Positions 15,173 through 25,758 of a stretch of DNA of 40,077 nucleotides are shown here, one piece after another (the first letter of the stretch is position 1; every line of letters starts with the position of its first letter). The position numbers and the translations under genes are program-made. The stretch is from NCBI GenBank assembly GCA_903960515.1, contig CAJCBL010000004.1, positions 1-40,077 of the forward strand. Reading direction: 5' to 3'. The notes under the pieces were generated by a model, which had not been told where the DNA came from, searched no databases, and worked only from the letters and a program-made list of their open reading frames with translations. Origin of the DNA: an uncultured Verrucomicrobiota bacterium. Lineage in GTDB: Bacteria; Verrucomicrobiota; Verrucomicrobiia; Opitutales; Opitutaceae.

Positions 15173-18100
15173 ATGAATAATCCTCACCTTGGCAAATTCG
15201 TCCGTTGTAAGGATAACGCCTGGGGCGTCGGCAAGTTGATCGATTCGAACCGCGAGAGCGTCCTGATCGAGTACTTCGATTCCCCGGTCGCGGCCGACCG
15301 CGAAACCATTCGAGTCCCGTGGACTCAAGTGGGCCGGGTGAAGCAACTCGGGGAGCAAATCCGGGTGTATTTCCACGACCGGACCGCAGGATTCTGGCGG
15401 ATCGGTCGCGTCCAATTGCACGTACCCGACGGAGAGATCTTCGTCCAGTTGCCCAACGGCGACCAAGCTAGGGTGGCGGAAAAAGACCTGTATGTGCGTT
15501 GGGACCGTCCTCTTCCGGAACCGTGGCAACATCTCGCAGGCCGTTTGACGGAAACGCCGTATTTTCACGAACGCCGTCGCCAGTTACTCGGCCATCTGGT
15601 GGGCCAGCGAGCTGCCACCGGCGGAATGGACGCCTTGCTCTCGGCCCCGGTTGAACTGGAACCTCACCAGATTGAGGTCGTGCGGCGAGTTCTCCGCGAT
15701 CCAGTCCAGCGCTATTTCCTGGCCGATGAAGTCGGTCTGGGTAAGACCATCGAAGCCGGTATTATCGCCCGTCAACACGTGCTCGATCGTCCCGCGGATC
15801 ATCGGGTGCTGGTGATCGTCCCGGCGAGCCTGGTTGATCAATGGAAATCAGAACTCCGCCTGCGTTGCTCGCTTGCGCCGGATTTCGGGCATCGCGTCGA
15901 AATTGTATCCTCTGACGCCTTCGACGTATGGACCGGGGAACAACCGACGCTGCTCATCATCGACGAAGCGCACCAGATCGCCGCTGGGTGGACCGACCTT
16001 CCGTCCAGTCCGCGCTATGAACGTTTCGCAAAAGTCCGGCGGCTTTCTGCTCCGACCGTATGCCCGAGCATTCTGTTGCTTTCGGCGACTCCAATACGCC
16101 GCAACGCGGCGGGCTTCCTGGCCTTGCTGCATCTGCTCGATCCGGCGGTGTACGACCTGAAGAATCGTAGCGGATTTGAAGATCGGGTGACGAAGCGACA
16201 GGAACTCGCAGATATTTTCGCGGCCTTCACCGAGGATCAGCAACCGTTCTTCCTGACCTCCACGGCGGAGCAAATTGCCACGATGTTTCCCGAGGACTCT
16301 CGCCTGAATGAAATGCTGAACGAACTGCGGGCGGGCATTGATCGGGACGAGCCGGCCGGCGATCGGGCATTGCGAGTTCGGGGGATCCGGGCGCACATGA
16401 GCGAAACCTATCGCCTGCATCGCCGGTTGCTGCGCAATCGCCGGAACGAGAATCTTCAGGGATTGCTCCCGGGTCGGCAGGGACTCGTGCGGTTGCCTTC
16501 TGAAAACGGTGCCATCGCCAACGCCGAGAAATTTGTGGAGGCGTGGCGCCGGCGCGCGGCGAACGAAGCGGCGGCCGGCTCCGCCGCATCGGTAACTGCA
16601 CTGGTTGACATCCACCAGTTGCTCCTCGAGGCGGCGTGGAGCGATATCGAGACGCTCGCGTCGTATTTTGCCGCCCGGCGGCCAGCGAAGAAAGGCCAGA
16701 CGCCTCAACGTCCAAACGCTCACTTGGACTCCGAGCGTTTGCGCCAACTCGGCGCCGTGCCGGCATTTCCCGGCGAACTGGAGATCATCGAGGAATTCGA
16801 AAGCGGTCTCCCGGTGTTTCGCGATCAGCAGCGGGCCCGATTGAAGGAACTGCTGGGGAATCTCCAGCAAATGCGGACACAAAAGCTGCGCGTGGTCTGC
16901 ATGACGGTAAGCCGTAACTTCGCCGATGAACTCTTCAAGTTGCTGACTGGTGCCTTGCCCGGCGTGGTGGCACGCCATGATCCGTCTGCACCCGGATGGC
17001 GGAAAACCTGGGATACGGTACCCGAGGCCATTCTCGTCTGCGATGCCCGGGCCGAGGAAGGCGTGAACCTCCAAGGCAAGCATTCGGCAATCCTGCATCT
17101 TGACCTGCCATTTGCGCCGAACCGCATTGAGCAGCGCATGGGGCGACTGGACCGCTACGGGGTCGGCACTCCGGTTGCCTCGTTCGTATTGGCTAGCGGG
17201 GAAGCGGCCTATCAAAACGAGTGGATCACCTGTCTCGACACAGGATGGAACGTATTCCGGCAGTCCATCGCTTCATTACAGTATCTGGTTGAGGACCTGA
17301 CCGGGAATGCGGCTACCAAACTTTTCGAAGAAGGCGTAACGGCGCTGCCGGCGTGGACGGAGGAGTTGAAGGCTTCCGGCGGCATCCGGGATCGGGAGCT
17401 GAAATCCATCCAGAATCAGGATGAATTGGACGCGTTTGATCTTCCCGCGGCCGAGTCCGGTGCGGACTGGCTGGCCCGGTTGGAGCATGCTGATAAGAAG
17501 GGCGACGATTTCCGGCACGCTTTCGATGAGTGGCTGGTGGAAGCCTTGCACTTCATCCGCGTAGGGGAACGCGAGCGCAACGACACCGTTGTTCGTTATC
17601 ATTTTCGCTATCCGGCAAAAGGTGAGCAATGCCTGATGAGCGCAGCGGACATCGCGCAGTGGATGGGAACGGCATTCGATCCATTGGCCCGGCACACAGA
17701 TTTCAGTCCGCCGTTGACAAGGCCGATGGCGTTCAATCGGCAAACGGCGCTCCACCGTGGCGCAAGTCTGGCCCGTCTGGGTCACCCCATGGTCGACGGA
17801 TTGCATGGGTACCTCGGATGTGATGATCGCGGGACCTGTTTCGCCTTTTGGAGGGAAAGCCCGGCGCTTAAAGCCTCGGAGGTTAAGGTATATTTCTGCT
17901 TCGATTTCGTGGTGGAGGCGGATCTCGCCAGCGAAGCGAGTGATCCTCAGAGCGCGGTGGTGAGAACTTTGCGCCGGCGAGCGGACGCGGCGCTGCCGCC
18001 CTTCGCCGAGACGGTCTGGATCGATCAGGAATTTTCGGTGCCTTCGCCCGAGGTCATCGCCGAACTAAGCAAACCCTTTGTCCGAAATCCTGACATCAAC

Positions 18101-18457
18101 ATCAATCCGTCCCGCTGGTCGCAGGCACTCGCCCGCTTAGGGGACAGCGTATGGGCCGAGTTGTGCGCGGAAGCGCGCGCTTCCGCCGAAAAGACGCTCC
18201 GTGGACTTCGCAATCTGGATGACATTGCCAAAGCGGCCCACGCAGAATTCGAAACAGCGACGGTCCTGACGAAGGAGCAGATGGAGAGCCGTGTGGCCGC
18301 CTTGGCGATGATTCCGGTCGAACGCGACCAGTTGAAACGCGAGCTGGTCGCCGAGAAGAAGCGCGTGGCGGAAATATCCGCCGGGTTGATCCGGCCCCGC
18401 CTGCGGTTGGATGCGGCAGGAGTGGTATTTCTGGCCGGCGGCCCCCTCGAGCCATGA
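15173..18457 (+). CDS. dpdE: DpdE, SNF2-family helicase
   Basis: A 1094-residue SNF2-type superfamily 2 helicase/translocase, assigned as DpdE by family and by position at the head of a dpd operon. An N-terminal SH3-like segment (residues 1-110) precedes the motor. Motif I is ADEVGLGKT (184-192), motif II is DEAH (264-267), motif III is LLSATPIRR. The C-terminal lobe has DARAEEGVNLQGKHS and IEQRMGRLDRYG (motifs V-VI). The C-terminal ~350 residues are family-specific. In S. Montevideo, dpdE is linked to the restriction-like phenotype. Its stop overlaps dpdF in ATGA. No clear ribosome site precedes the ATG; the 210-bp leader probably carries the operon promoter, but I could not define it. Confidence 0.88.
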   Translation: MNNPHLGKFVRCKDNAWGVGKLIDSNRESVLIEYFDSPVAADRETIRVPWTQVGRVKQLGEQIRVYFHDRTAGFWRIGRVQLHVPDGEIFVQLPNGDQARVAEKDLYVRWDRPLPEPWQHLAGRLTETPYFHERRRQLLGHLVGQRAATGGMDALLSAPVELEPHQIEVVRRVLRDPVQRYFLADEVGLGKTIEAGIIARQHVLDRPADHRVLVIVPASLVDQWKSELRLRCSLAPDFGHRVEIVSSDAFDVWTGEQPTLLIIDEAHQIAAGWTDLPSSPRYERFAKVRRLSAPTVCPSILLLSATPIRRNAAGFLALLHLLDPAVYDLKNRSGFEDRVTKRQELADIFAAFTEDQQPFFLTSTAEQIATMFPEDSRLNEMLNELRAGIDRDEPAGDRALRVRGIRAHMSETYRLHRRLLRNRRNENLQGLLPGRQGLVRLPSENGAIANAEKFVEAWRRRAANEAAAGSAASVTALVDIHQLLLEAAWSDIETLASYFAARRPAKKGQTPQRPNAHLDSERLRQLGAVPAFPGELEIIEEFESGLPVFRDQQRARLKELLGNLQQMRTQKLRVVCMTVSRNFADELFKLLTGALPGVVARHDPSAPGWRKTWDTVPEAILVCDARAEEGVNLQGKHSAILHLDLPFAPNRIEQRMGRLDRYGVGTPVASFVLASGEAAYQNEWITCLDTGWNVFRQSIASLQYLVEDLTGNAATKLFEEGVTALPAWTEELKASGGIRDRELKSIQNQDELDAFDLPAAESGADWLARLEHADKKGDDFRHAFDEWLVEALHFIRVGERERNDTVVRYHFRYPAKGEQCLMSAADIAQWMGTAFDPLARHTDFSPPLTRPMAFNRQTALHRGASLARLGHPMVDGLHGYLGCDDRGTCFAFWRESPALKASEVKVYFCFDFVVEADLASEASDPQSAVVRTLRRRADAALPPFAETVWIDQEFSVPSPEVIAELSKPFVRNPDININPSRWSQALARLGDSVWAELCAEARASAEKTLRGLRNLDDIAKAAHAEFETATVLTKEQMESRVAALAMIPVERDQLKRELVAEKKRVAEISAGLIRPRLRLDAAGVVFLAGGPLEP

Positions 18458-20976
18458 GCGAATTTGCGGACCTCAAGCGTTGGCTGCGAGCATGGCCCAA
18501 AGAGGCATTGCCGACGGTCGCCTACGAGAATTCCGTTTATGAACGGGTGCGTTTGGCGCTGCTGCGCGACCCTTCGCAGAATCTGGGTTGGGCGGACATT
18601 GCGGTGTTGATTCGGCAGGTCTTGCGCTGGGAAGCGACCAACCATCCGGGGATCCCGCAACTCACCGTGCCGGCCACGGCGCCTTGGCCGAGCAAATCCG
18701 AATGGCGGAAATGCGGCTGCCAGGCTTTCGGTGACGGCGCCACCTTCGAACTCGAGGCTGCGCCGTGGCAACCGAGTTGGCTGCCCGGTGAACCAGTCAG
18801 CGATGCCGAACAACGCCCGGTCCGTCGCACTAATCGACCGGTGCCGGCCGATCCCAACCTCGTCACCCGATTCGAGCATGGGGAGTACCTTTCGACGAAT
18901 CAGGCGGAAGCGGTTCGAGCGGTGATGTTGTCGCCGCCAGGGGCGATTCGCCTGGTCGTGCTTCCGACCGGAGCAGGCAAGAGCCTGGTGGGCATGGCGG
19001 CAGCGCTCCTCGGTACCGCTGAATCCGGCGGTACATCCGTAGTCGTTGTTCCGACCATCGCCCTCGCGTTCGACCAAGTCCGGCAAGCCCGCGCGTTGGT
19101 TTCCGGTGTGTCGATCGACGCCTGGCACTCTGGTCTCACGCAATTGGAGCGTAAGGCAATTTGGCAACGCTTGCGCGATGGCCAGCAGCGGGTCGTTTTC
19201 TGCGCGCCCGAGAGTATCGTCACGGGTCTCGCAGATAGTATCGAAGCATTGGCCAAATCGGGCCAATTGCGGGCGTTCATCGTGGACGAGGCCCACCTGA
19301 TCGGCCAGTGGGGTACTTCGTTTCGCCCGGAATTCCAGTCCATGAGCGCGCTATGGCGAAAGCTACGGCGCATTTGTCCGCCGGACCTTGCCTTCCGGAC
19401 GCTGCTGATGACCGCGACTTTGACGGAGGACAGTTTCGCCGACATCAACCACTTCTTCGGCGATCCGAATGATTTTGAGATTTTGGCGGCGGTCTACCTT
19501 AGACAGGAACCGGTCTATTCCCAAGTCCGCTGCGATTCACTTGATTCGCGCAATCGCGCCATCCTCGAAGCCTTGCGTCACGCGCCGCGTCCGGCCGTGC
19601 TCTATGTTACCCGGGTCGAGGATGCGAAAGCGTGGTACCAGCGCTGTCGTGAAGAATCATGGGGGAGGGTGGGCATTCTCCACGGCGAATGCGGAGCGAC
19701 GGAACGGGCGCGAACGCTCCAAGCCTGGAACGCCAACGAACTTGACCTCATGATCGGCACATCGGCCTTCGGCCTCGGCATGGACAAATCTGATGTGCGG
19801 GCCGTGATCCATGCTTGTGTGCCTGAGACGGTAGACCGGTTCTATCAGGAAGTCGGTCGCGGAGGTCGCGACGGCCACGCCTGTGCCTCGCTCCTGATTT
19901 GGACCGAGGCCGACGTCCACGATGCGGAGCTCTTGAGTTCACCGCAGATTGTCAGTTCGGAAATCGGATTCCAGCGCTGGCAAAGCATGTGGGCTTCCCG
20001 GATCGATGACGCTGAATCGCCTTACGTGAATCTCAACGCAAAGCGCCCCGGGGTGACTTGGGATGGAGAGCGCAACCGTGAGTGGAACCTCAAAACGCTT
20101 CTCCTGTTGGCGCGCTCCGGCGTGTTGGAGATCCAGAGCGGAGTTCGCCCGGGGTCTCCGCAGCGAGCGGGTGAATCAGTCCAGGACTATGAGGCGAGAC
20201 GCGAAGAGGAGCGCGCGACCTTGGAGGCGTACGTGCCGGTACGACTCCTTCAATCCAATCCAACGACCGCCCGTTCGTGGGATCAGCAGGTGGAGGTGAA
20301 GCGTGGGGCAAGCAAAGTCAGCGCGGCGCGGAATTGGTCCAGAATGGAGGACCTGGTGCGCAATCGGCGTCGGCGAGAAGATATCCTGCGGGAAGTGTAC
20401 GCAGTACCCGTGGCGGGCATTCATCACGTGGGGGAGGGCCCAGACGACGTAATGTTGAACCCGGCGCGCAAGGTGCAGAACGAGGTCAGCGCTAGGTTGG
20501 GGCAACTTCTGTCGGCTCGGGATAGCAAAGTGTTGTTCGTAACCTATGAGGCCAACACGCCCCGACGCGAATTGTTCACCCGACTGGTGGAGTCGCTCAA
20601 GCAGTTAGCCAAGAATGGTATCCGCGAGATTGCCTTGCCTCCCCAATGGCGTGCTGAGACTATGTGGCCGGGCGCGTTGCCGAATCCGCTCAAAGCAATG
20701 ACCAAGAATACCCCGGAAAACTTCCTAATTGTGCGAGGCATCGATGACCCGGACCCGGTATTCGAAGGCTTTTTGGGTGTGCCCAGGGTGTCCGTGTTGC
20801 CACCTGAGCATGCTCCCCGGTCGATTCCCGAACACCTCTACGCGTTGAATCGCCCGCTGCACCTCGTGATTGCGCCGGAGGAATGCGAGGATCGGTATCA
20901 CAAAGGACGTCGCATCGGCGATGGGTCGCCGGGTTCGATCCAATTGGGAACGCTGCTCAACGTTTTGCGCCAATGA
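18454..20976 (+). CDS. dpdF: DpdF, RecQ-like DEAH helicase
   Basis: An 840-residue ATP-dependent helicase with RecQ-like organisation: motif I PTGAGKS (171-177), motif II DEAH (278-281) in FIVDEAHLIGQWG, motif III LMTATLTE, then GTSAFGLGMDKSDVRAVIH and the arginine-finger motif QEVGRGGRDG in the second RecA domain. N-terminal residues 1-140 and the C-terminal ~300 residues are family-specific. A CGC pair near residue 87 may be part of a metal knuckle. Position between dpdE and dpdG with ATGA overlaps on both sides supports the DpdF call. It is expected to act on DNA in the restriction arm; the exact activity is not known. Confidence 0.87.
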   Translation: MSEFADLKRWLRAWPKEALPTVAYENSVYERVRLALLRDPSQNLGWADIAVLIRQVLRWEATNHPGIPQLTVPATAPWPSKSEWRKCGCQAFGDGATFELEAAPWQPSWLPGEPVSDAEQRPVRRTNRPVPADPNLVTRFEHGEYLSTNQAEAVRAVMLSPPGAIRLVVLPTGAGKSLVGMAAALLGTAESGGTSVVVVPTIALAFDQVRQARALVSGVSIDAWHSGLTQLERKAIWQRLRDGQQRVVFCAPESIVTGLADSIEALAKSGQLRAFIVDEAHLIGQWGTSFRPEFQSMSALWRKLRRICPPDLAFRTLLMTATLTEDSFADINHFFGDPNDFEILAAVYLRQEPVYSQVRCDSLDSRNRAILEALRHAPRPAVLYVTRVEDAKAWYQRCREESWGRVGILHGECGATERARTLQAWNANELDLMIGTSAFGLGMDKSDVRAVIHACVPETVDRFYQEVGRGGRDGHACASLLIWTEADVHDAELLSSPQIVSSEIGFQRWQSMWASRIDDAESPYVNLNAKRPGVTWDGERNREWNLKTLLLLARSGVLEIQSGVRPGSPQRAGESVQDYEARREEERATLEAYVPVRLLQSNPTTARSWDQQVEVKRGASKVSAARNWSRMEDLVRNRRRREDILREVYAVPVAGIHHVGEGPDDVMLNPARKVQNEVSARLGQLLSARDSKVLFVTYEANTPRRELFTRLVESLKQLAKNGIREIALPPQWRAETMWPGALPNPLKAMTKNTPENFLIVRGIDDPDPVFEGFLGVPRVSVLPPEHAPRSIPEHLYALNRPLHLVIAPEECEDRYHKGRRIGDGSPGSIQLGTLLNVLRQ

Positions 20977-21926
20977 GTTTGTTGAACCGCGCTTCAGATG
21001 GAATGCACAGCGTATTGATTGTGCTGTTCGAACTGCTGTTGGCTGAAAAGACCGTCGCCCGCGAAAGGGTGATTGGCCTTTGTTCGCCTCCGCATGCCGT
21101 CGATTCCAAGCAGGTCGCCCAGACGCTCGGGACTTGGATCAAACTCGGTCTGTTCGACGAGGACGACAAGGGGAACATCATGATCCACGCCGACGTCCGC
21201 CGGGAAGAGAAGAATATCGAGGGGCTGGCCCGGCTCACGCGGCGGTTGGTCCTGCAGGAAAAGAATAACCGCAACTTGTACGCCGTCGAAGATTCGAAGG
21301 CGGCTGATTTCACGCGGGCGCTCTGCTGGATGCTGGCGCAGGATGTTTATTCGGTGTCGTTCGTCGGCTGGGACGATGTGCAGCGACGGATGATGCAGCA
21401 ATTGCCCGCGGACCTTTTGGGCGACGATGAGCAAAACCTCCGATTCATAACGAACAAGGAGCGGTGGGCTCCTATTAAGGCATGGATGGTCTGGTTCGGT
21501 TTCGCGTGGAACGGTTCGCACCCAGGCAAGGTGCTGGTGATGGACCCCACGGTCGCGATTCGCGATTCCCTGTCGGATATTTTTCCTCGCGTAGGGGCGA
21601 CCATTACCGGGAAGCAACTCATCTCCAGCTTGGCCGAGGCCATCCCGGTGCTCGATAGAGGTTGCTATCGCGTGGACATCGAATCGCGCTTAAAAGAGCA
21701 AACCGGTCCAGACGCTTGGGTCGCGCCGCCAAACAACCAACTGTCAACGAGCCTGAGTCGGGCGCTACTGCGCTTGGACGACGATGGAATCTTGAAGGCC
21801 ACGCGGAAGGACGATGCGCCCGATGACATCCGCGTTCTGCTCACCGGTCGGAACGGAGCGGTGCTGCACCAGTATTCCCATTTCAGTTTCCAACCGAAGG
21901 ACCGGAAATACTACAGTCATGGCTAA
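20973..21926 (+). CDS. dpdG: DpdG
   Basis: A 317-residue protein assigned as DpdG from its place between dpdF and dpdH and its general character. The N-terminal ~110 residues look like winged helix-turn-helix units (VLIVLFELLLAEKTVARERV; QTLGTWIKLGLFDEDDKGNI), suggesting DNA or protein binding. No catalytic motif is visible. The start at 20973 is fixed by the ATGA overlap with dpdF; upstream in-frame codons are inside dpdF. It overlaps dpdH by eight bases. Genetic work in S. Montevideo links dpdG to the restriction-like phenotype. The assignment depends partly on gene order. Confidence 0.75.
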   Translation: MSLLNRASDGMHSVLIVLFELLLAEKTVARERVIGLCSPPHAVDSKQVAQTLGTWIKLGLFDEDDKGNIMIHADVRREEKNIEGLARLTRRLVLQEKNNRNLYAVEDSKAADFTRALCWMLAQDVYSVSFVGWDDVQRRMMQQLPADLLGDDEQNLRFITNKERWAPIKAWMVWFGFAWNGSHPGKVLVMDPTVAIRDSLSDIFPRVGATITGKQLISSLAEAIPVLDRGCYRVDIESRLKEQTGPDAWVAPPNNQLSTSLSRALLRLDDDGILKATRKDDAPDDIRVLLTGRNGAVLHQYSHFSFQPKDRKYYSHG

Positions 21927-24900
21927 AATGGATCTCACTGGGTTCTGGCCCACGGTGGAGAACTGTGAGAACTGCCTCTTCACCGAGGCGGAGGTTGCCG
22001 ATGACGCCGTTTTCTTGGCGGTGCATCAGCCGATGCGGATTCTCTACAAGCTCCATAACGTAAACGCGCCAGGTGAAATCCGCGATGAGCATGAAGTGCT
22101 GAAGGCCTTCCTCGCCGCCAATCCGGCGAGTGCCACACTCGTTCTCCCAGTCATCGGAGGGTCGGGTGTCGGCAAATCCCATTTGATCCGTTGGCTTCAC
22201 GCAAACCTTCGTTTGCGGAGCGACCATGCCAAGCGCCATGTAGTTCGGATCCCGAAGAGCACCAGCCTGCGCGGTGTCCTCGACCTGATCCTGAATGATT
22301 TACCGGGGAGGGATTACAGCGCGTTACGCCAGAAATTTGCTGAGGCGCAGTTGCCTCCTTCGCTGTTGGAAGCTACCCGGCGCCTGCAGGCGAGTTTGCT
22401 GGTGTCGCTCGAACTTGCCGGAAAGGAAGTCCAAGAGCGGCGGCGCGAAAAGCGGCCGGAAAAAGACGACGACTTGCGCTCGGCGCACTGCTCCGAAAAA
22501 GGGTTGATCGCACTGCTGCAAGATCCGCAACTAGGGGCGCACTTCGCCGCCCAGGAGGGAAAGAACAAGGGTGTGCTCACCCGCATTGCAGACCGCTGTC
22601 TCAACGGCAGTAAGGAAAGCGATCAGGGGCCGCAGAACCAGTTTTTCGAATCGGACATCACTTCGGTTCTGTTGGAAACCAATACCGCGACGGTTACGCG
22701 GGCCTATCTGGCGATTCTCAAGCAACCGAAGCATTTAAAGGCGGCCGTTGGCTTCCTTAACGAAGTGGTCGACCGGGCCGTCGCCCAACTGGTCGATTTT
22801 CGCGGGGTATCCCTCTCGGAACTGTTCGTAGAGATTCGACGCAAACTCTTCGAGGACAACCGGGAGTTGGTCCTCCTCGTCGAGGACTTTGCGGTGCTCG
22901 CGGGCATACAGGAGCATTTGCTGGCCGCCATGGTTAAAGAGGGCATACGTGACGGGAAGCAGGAGCTTTGCACGATGCGGACTGCCTTGGCCGTAACGGA
23001 AGGACGGTTGCCGGAAAGCGTCATGACCCGTGCAAAGGCCACGTGGGAGATCGAACAGAAGCCGTTTCAAAACGAAACCGAAGCGGTCAATTGCTTTACT
23101 GATTTCGTTGGCGGCTATCTTAACGCCGCCCGCTGGGGGGCGGACAAGTTGCTCAAGGCATACAACGATGCTGGAGCCGACGAAAAGAGGAAGGCGGAAT
23201 GGATCCCGAATTTCTACGACGAGAACAATGCGCAGCTTTCAGAGGAAAATCGCAAGGTTCTCGAATCATTCGGGAAATCCCAGCGCGGCGACTGGTTGCT
23301 TTTCCCCTTCAATCGGGACGCAGTCCAGCAACTGGCCCGCAAGTTTTTACGCTCCGGCGACGCATTCAAGTACGAACCGCGGTTGCTCATCAACCAAATC
23401 CTCCGTGAGACACTGATGCCCTACCGGGATTCCTTCAGCCGGGGCGATTTTCCTGCCGCCGGTCTTTACCAATTTGCCGAAAACCAACTGGCGGTGGATG
23501 TGGGACGTGAGATCAAGGCCAAGGCCGGTTCGGCCGCTGCGCGCGTGGCGGTCGTCGTCCATTTCTGGGGTGGCGATCCGCGCAATTTAGGACAGGCCGC
23601 CGCTATTCCACCGCAGATCCTTCGGGCCTTCGGTCTCCCGGCGATCAATTGGGATGCCAAAGCCGAGCGCCGTCGGCCCGACACCTCGCCAACTCCGGCG
23701 CCCCAGCGTCCCAAGGAAGAACCCGAAGGAGATCCCGAAGGTCCTTGGCGTAAAACGCTCGATGAATGGCGCAGCACCGGTCGCATTGGCCAGAGTCACG
23801 CCGGCAAATTGCGCGAGTACCTAGACGACGCGATTCAGGAATGGCTCGATTGGGAAGCGCTGATGCTTCGCCCCGTCACCGTTCGTAACAAACGACTTTA
23901 TATCCCGGGAGCGCAACAATCCAATCCGGAACAGGGCGATGCGTTGGCGGTGGTCGCCACCGAAGCAGACCTGGAGGATCCCGAGCGGTCACTGCACTTC
24001 TTCACCGCGATGCGAGCTGTCGTCCGTTACCACATTCAGAAGGGTTGGGCTTACCCAGGTGGCGAACTCGACGCGGTAATCTACGCCAACCACATCGAGC
24101 ACTTGGCGACACAGGCGGCGGCATATTACCGGAACAACGGTAACGAATTGCGGCCGGAAGCTATCGTTCCTCTTTCTCAAGCATTGTTGCTGGGCGCACG
24201 TGTACTCAATTTGCCCGGCGGTTCGGCCAACACTGACGTGGAAAACATCGCGGCTATGTTTGCGCCCGTGGAGAAATTCCAGCCCAGCACCTTGGGCGAT
24301 GACTGGGCCGGTCTCTTGGCTTCAGCCAACCAAACCCGAACCGACCTACAGACACTACTGTTGAAGCTAGTGGGGGCTCGTCAGGGCGAGGGCCGCAACT
24401 GCCAAGCTGTCAATGGAGCCAAACTGACCGCGGCCATTGTCCAATTGCGCAAATCCGATTGGCAATTCGCCGAGGGCGTCGACCTGAAGCTGTTTCGTGA
24501 TCAGAGCCCGTCCATCACCGAGCACCTGCGGGAACTCAAGAAGATCAAGTCACTTGCTGAGCAACGAAAGCGCTGGCTGCACGATTGGCGCGAATTGGTG
24601 ACCGGTGCGTTCGGAGAGAACTTCGATCCCATCCAAGTGGGTGAACAGCTTCGGGAGATCATCAAAGCTGCGAACGATGAGGGCGTTTTCCGTCCGAAAG
24701 AACCGAGTCATGATCTCCTGCGCACCCGTCTTCGCGATATGGGGCCGATCAAGGAAAACCTTCTGTTGGCCGGAAAAGCGACCGAGGCAGATGCTAGTCT
24801 CGGTGTCGTTCTGTCATCCGTCGCGCAATCCGATGAGAAGACAATCGAGAAGGTGCGCACGCTCATCGAGGATTGCCGGCGGTTCCTGAAGGACACCGCA

Positions 24901-25023
24901 AGCGAAGTGAACGGTCGCTTGGAGGATACACCCGCCAGTCTGGATGATGTCTCCGACAAGATCGACGGCCTCTTCAAGGACTACGATGACTTGCTCAGCA
25001 AAGCGGAGGAGGAGTCCAAATGA
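21919..25023 (+). CDS. dpdH: DpdH, large P-loop ATPase
   Basis: A 1034-residue ATPase. Walker A is GGSGVGKS (residues 80-87) and a Walker B-like strand is LVLLVEDFA (317-325). The rest is mostly helical, with a charged, possibly coiled-coil C terminus (residues ~880-1034) and a proline-rich linker around residues 590-615. The start is ATG 21919, overlapping the end of dpdG by eight bases; ATG 21928 is an alternative. It overlaps dpdI by ATGA. The size, the N-terminal ATPase and the position between dpdG and dpdI support DpdH. Its partner is probably the adjacent DpdI or the helicases, as part of a restriction complex; this is inference. Confidence 0.8.
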   Translation: MAKMDLTGFWPTVENCENCLFTEAEVADDAVFLAVHQPMRILYKLHNVNAPGEIRDEHEVLKAFLAANPASATLVLPVIGGSGVGKSHLIRWLHANLRLRSDHAKRHVVRIPKSTSLRGVLDLILNDLPGRDYSALRQKFAEAQLPPSLLEATRRLQASLLVSLELAGKEVQERRREKRPEKDDDLRSAHCSEKGLIALLQDPQLGAHFAAQEGKNKGVLTRIADRCLNGSKESDQGPQNQFFESDITSVLLETNTATVTRAYLAILKQPKHLKAAVGFLNEVVDRAVAQLVDFRGVSLSELFVEIRRKLFEDNRELVLLVEDFAVLAGIQEHLLAAMVKEGIRDGKQELCTMRTALAVTEGRLPESVMTRAKATWEIEQKPFQNETEAVNCFTDFVGGYLNAARWGADKLLKAYNDAGADEKRKAEWIPNFYDENNAQLSEENRKVLESFGKSQRGDWLLFPFNRDAVQQLARKFLRSGDAFKYEPRLLINQILRETLMPYRDSFSRGDFPAAGLYQFAENQLAVDVGREIKAKAGSAAARVAVVVHFWGGDPRNLGQAAAIPPQILRAFGLPAINWDAKAERRRPDTSPTPAPQRPKEEPEGDPEGPWRKTLDEWRSTGRIGQSHAGKLREYLDDAIQEWLDWEALMLRPVTVRNKRLYIPGAQQSNPEQGDALAVVATEADLEDPERSLHFFTAMRAVVRYHIQKGWAYPGGELDAVIYANHIEHLATQAAAYYRNNGNELRPEAIVPLSQALLLGARVLNLPGGSANTDVENIAAMFAPVEKFQPSTLGDDWAGLLASANQTRTDLQTLLLKLVGARQGEGRNCQAVNGAKLTAAIVQLRKSDWQFAEGVDLKLFRDQSPSITEHLRELKKIKSLAEQRKRWLHDWRELVTGAFGENFDPIQVGEQLREIIKAANDEGVFRPKEPSHDLLRTRLRDMGPIKENLLLAGKATEADASLGVVLSSVAQSDEKTIEKVRTLIEDCRRFLKDTASEVNGRLEDTPASLDDVSDKIDGLFKDYDDLLSKAEEESK

Positions 25024-25757
25024 GCACTCCGAAATCTACTTTCCTGGCCCAGGCTACCGACCTTCAGGTCAAGATCGTTAAGATCGGATCTGCGGAGAAG
25101 AATAAGGAGTTGCTGAGTCATTTCAAAGGAGTGCATGAGGCGTTGGAGCAGCACGTGGCAAATGCGAAGAATCTGTTCGGCACCGGAAAACTTCTCCAGG
25201 ACCATGACTTGGTCCCGAAGGATTTTCTGCCACGGGGCAAGGTTGCCAGCGTAAGAAGGAAGATTGGAACCCTCCGCAAGCGCCTGAAGGAAAATCGCAG
25301 CGAGTTGATGACCCAAAATACCTGGGCCAGTTGTGAGAAGGAGGCCGGCGAAGTGGGCGACATCCTGAATACCAAACTCGGGGCGATCTGGGCCCAATAC
25401 ATTCGTGAACGGACCGAGAAAGCCGAACCGTTTGCACCCTTCCGCCAGATGGAAAGTTGTGCCGAGGTTCTCGGTGAGGTCGAGCGCGTCGCCCAGGAGC
25501 TTAATCAAGCGCTGGCAGACTTGCCGCGTTCGGAAGCGGATTTCGCCAAGGTCAAAAAAGCGGAAGCTAGGATCAGCAGCCTGATCGCCAAGCTTGATCT
25601 CGGTGACGTACCTAAACCCGTCGAACAATTTCTTAAACGGGCCAGCCAGTCCGGCGTGTCTCTGTCCGAACTTTCCGAAGACGTGCTCGAATGGCTTAAG
25701 AAGAAGAAGTTGACCGCCAACTTGCGTGTCAGCACGGCGACGCGTCCCCGCCCTTAA
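25020..25757 (+). CDS. dpdI: DpdI
   Basis: A 245-residue, strongly charged, helix-rich protein with no enzymatic motif. Stretches such as VASVRRKIGTLRKRLKENRS and KVKKAEARISSLIAKLD are likely coiled coil. The assignment as DpdI rests on its place after dpdH (ATGA overlap) and before dpdJ (one-base gap). It could bridge the DpdH ATPase and the DpdJ helicase. In S. Montevideo, dpdI is linked to the restriction-like phenotype. Identity as DpdI is likely, but I recognise it by context more than by sequence. Confidence 0.7.
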   Translation: MSTPKSTFLAQATDLQVKIVKIGSAEKNKELLSHFKGVHEALEQHVANAKNLFGTGKLLQDHDLVPKDFLPRGKVASVRRKIGTLRKRLKENRSELMTQNTWASCEKEAGEVGDILNTKLGAIWAQYIRERTEKAEPFAPFRQMESCAEVLGEVERVAQELNQALADLPRSEADFAKVKKAEARISSLIAKLDLGDVPKPVEQFLKRASQSGVSLSELSEDVLEWLKKKKLTANLRVSTATRPRP

Positions 25758-25758
25758 G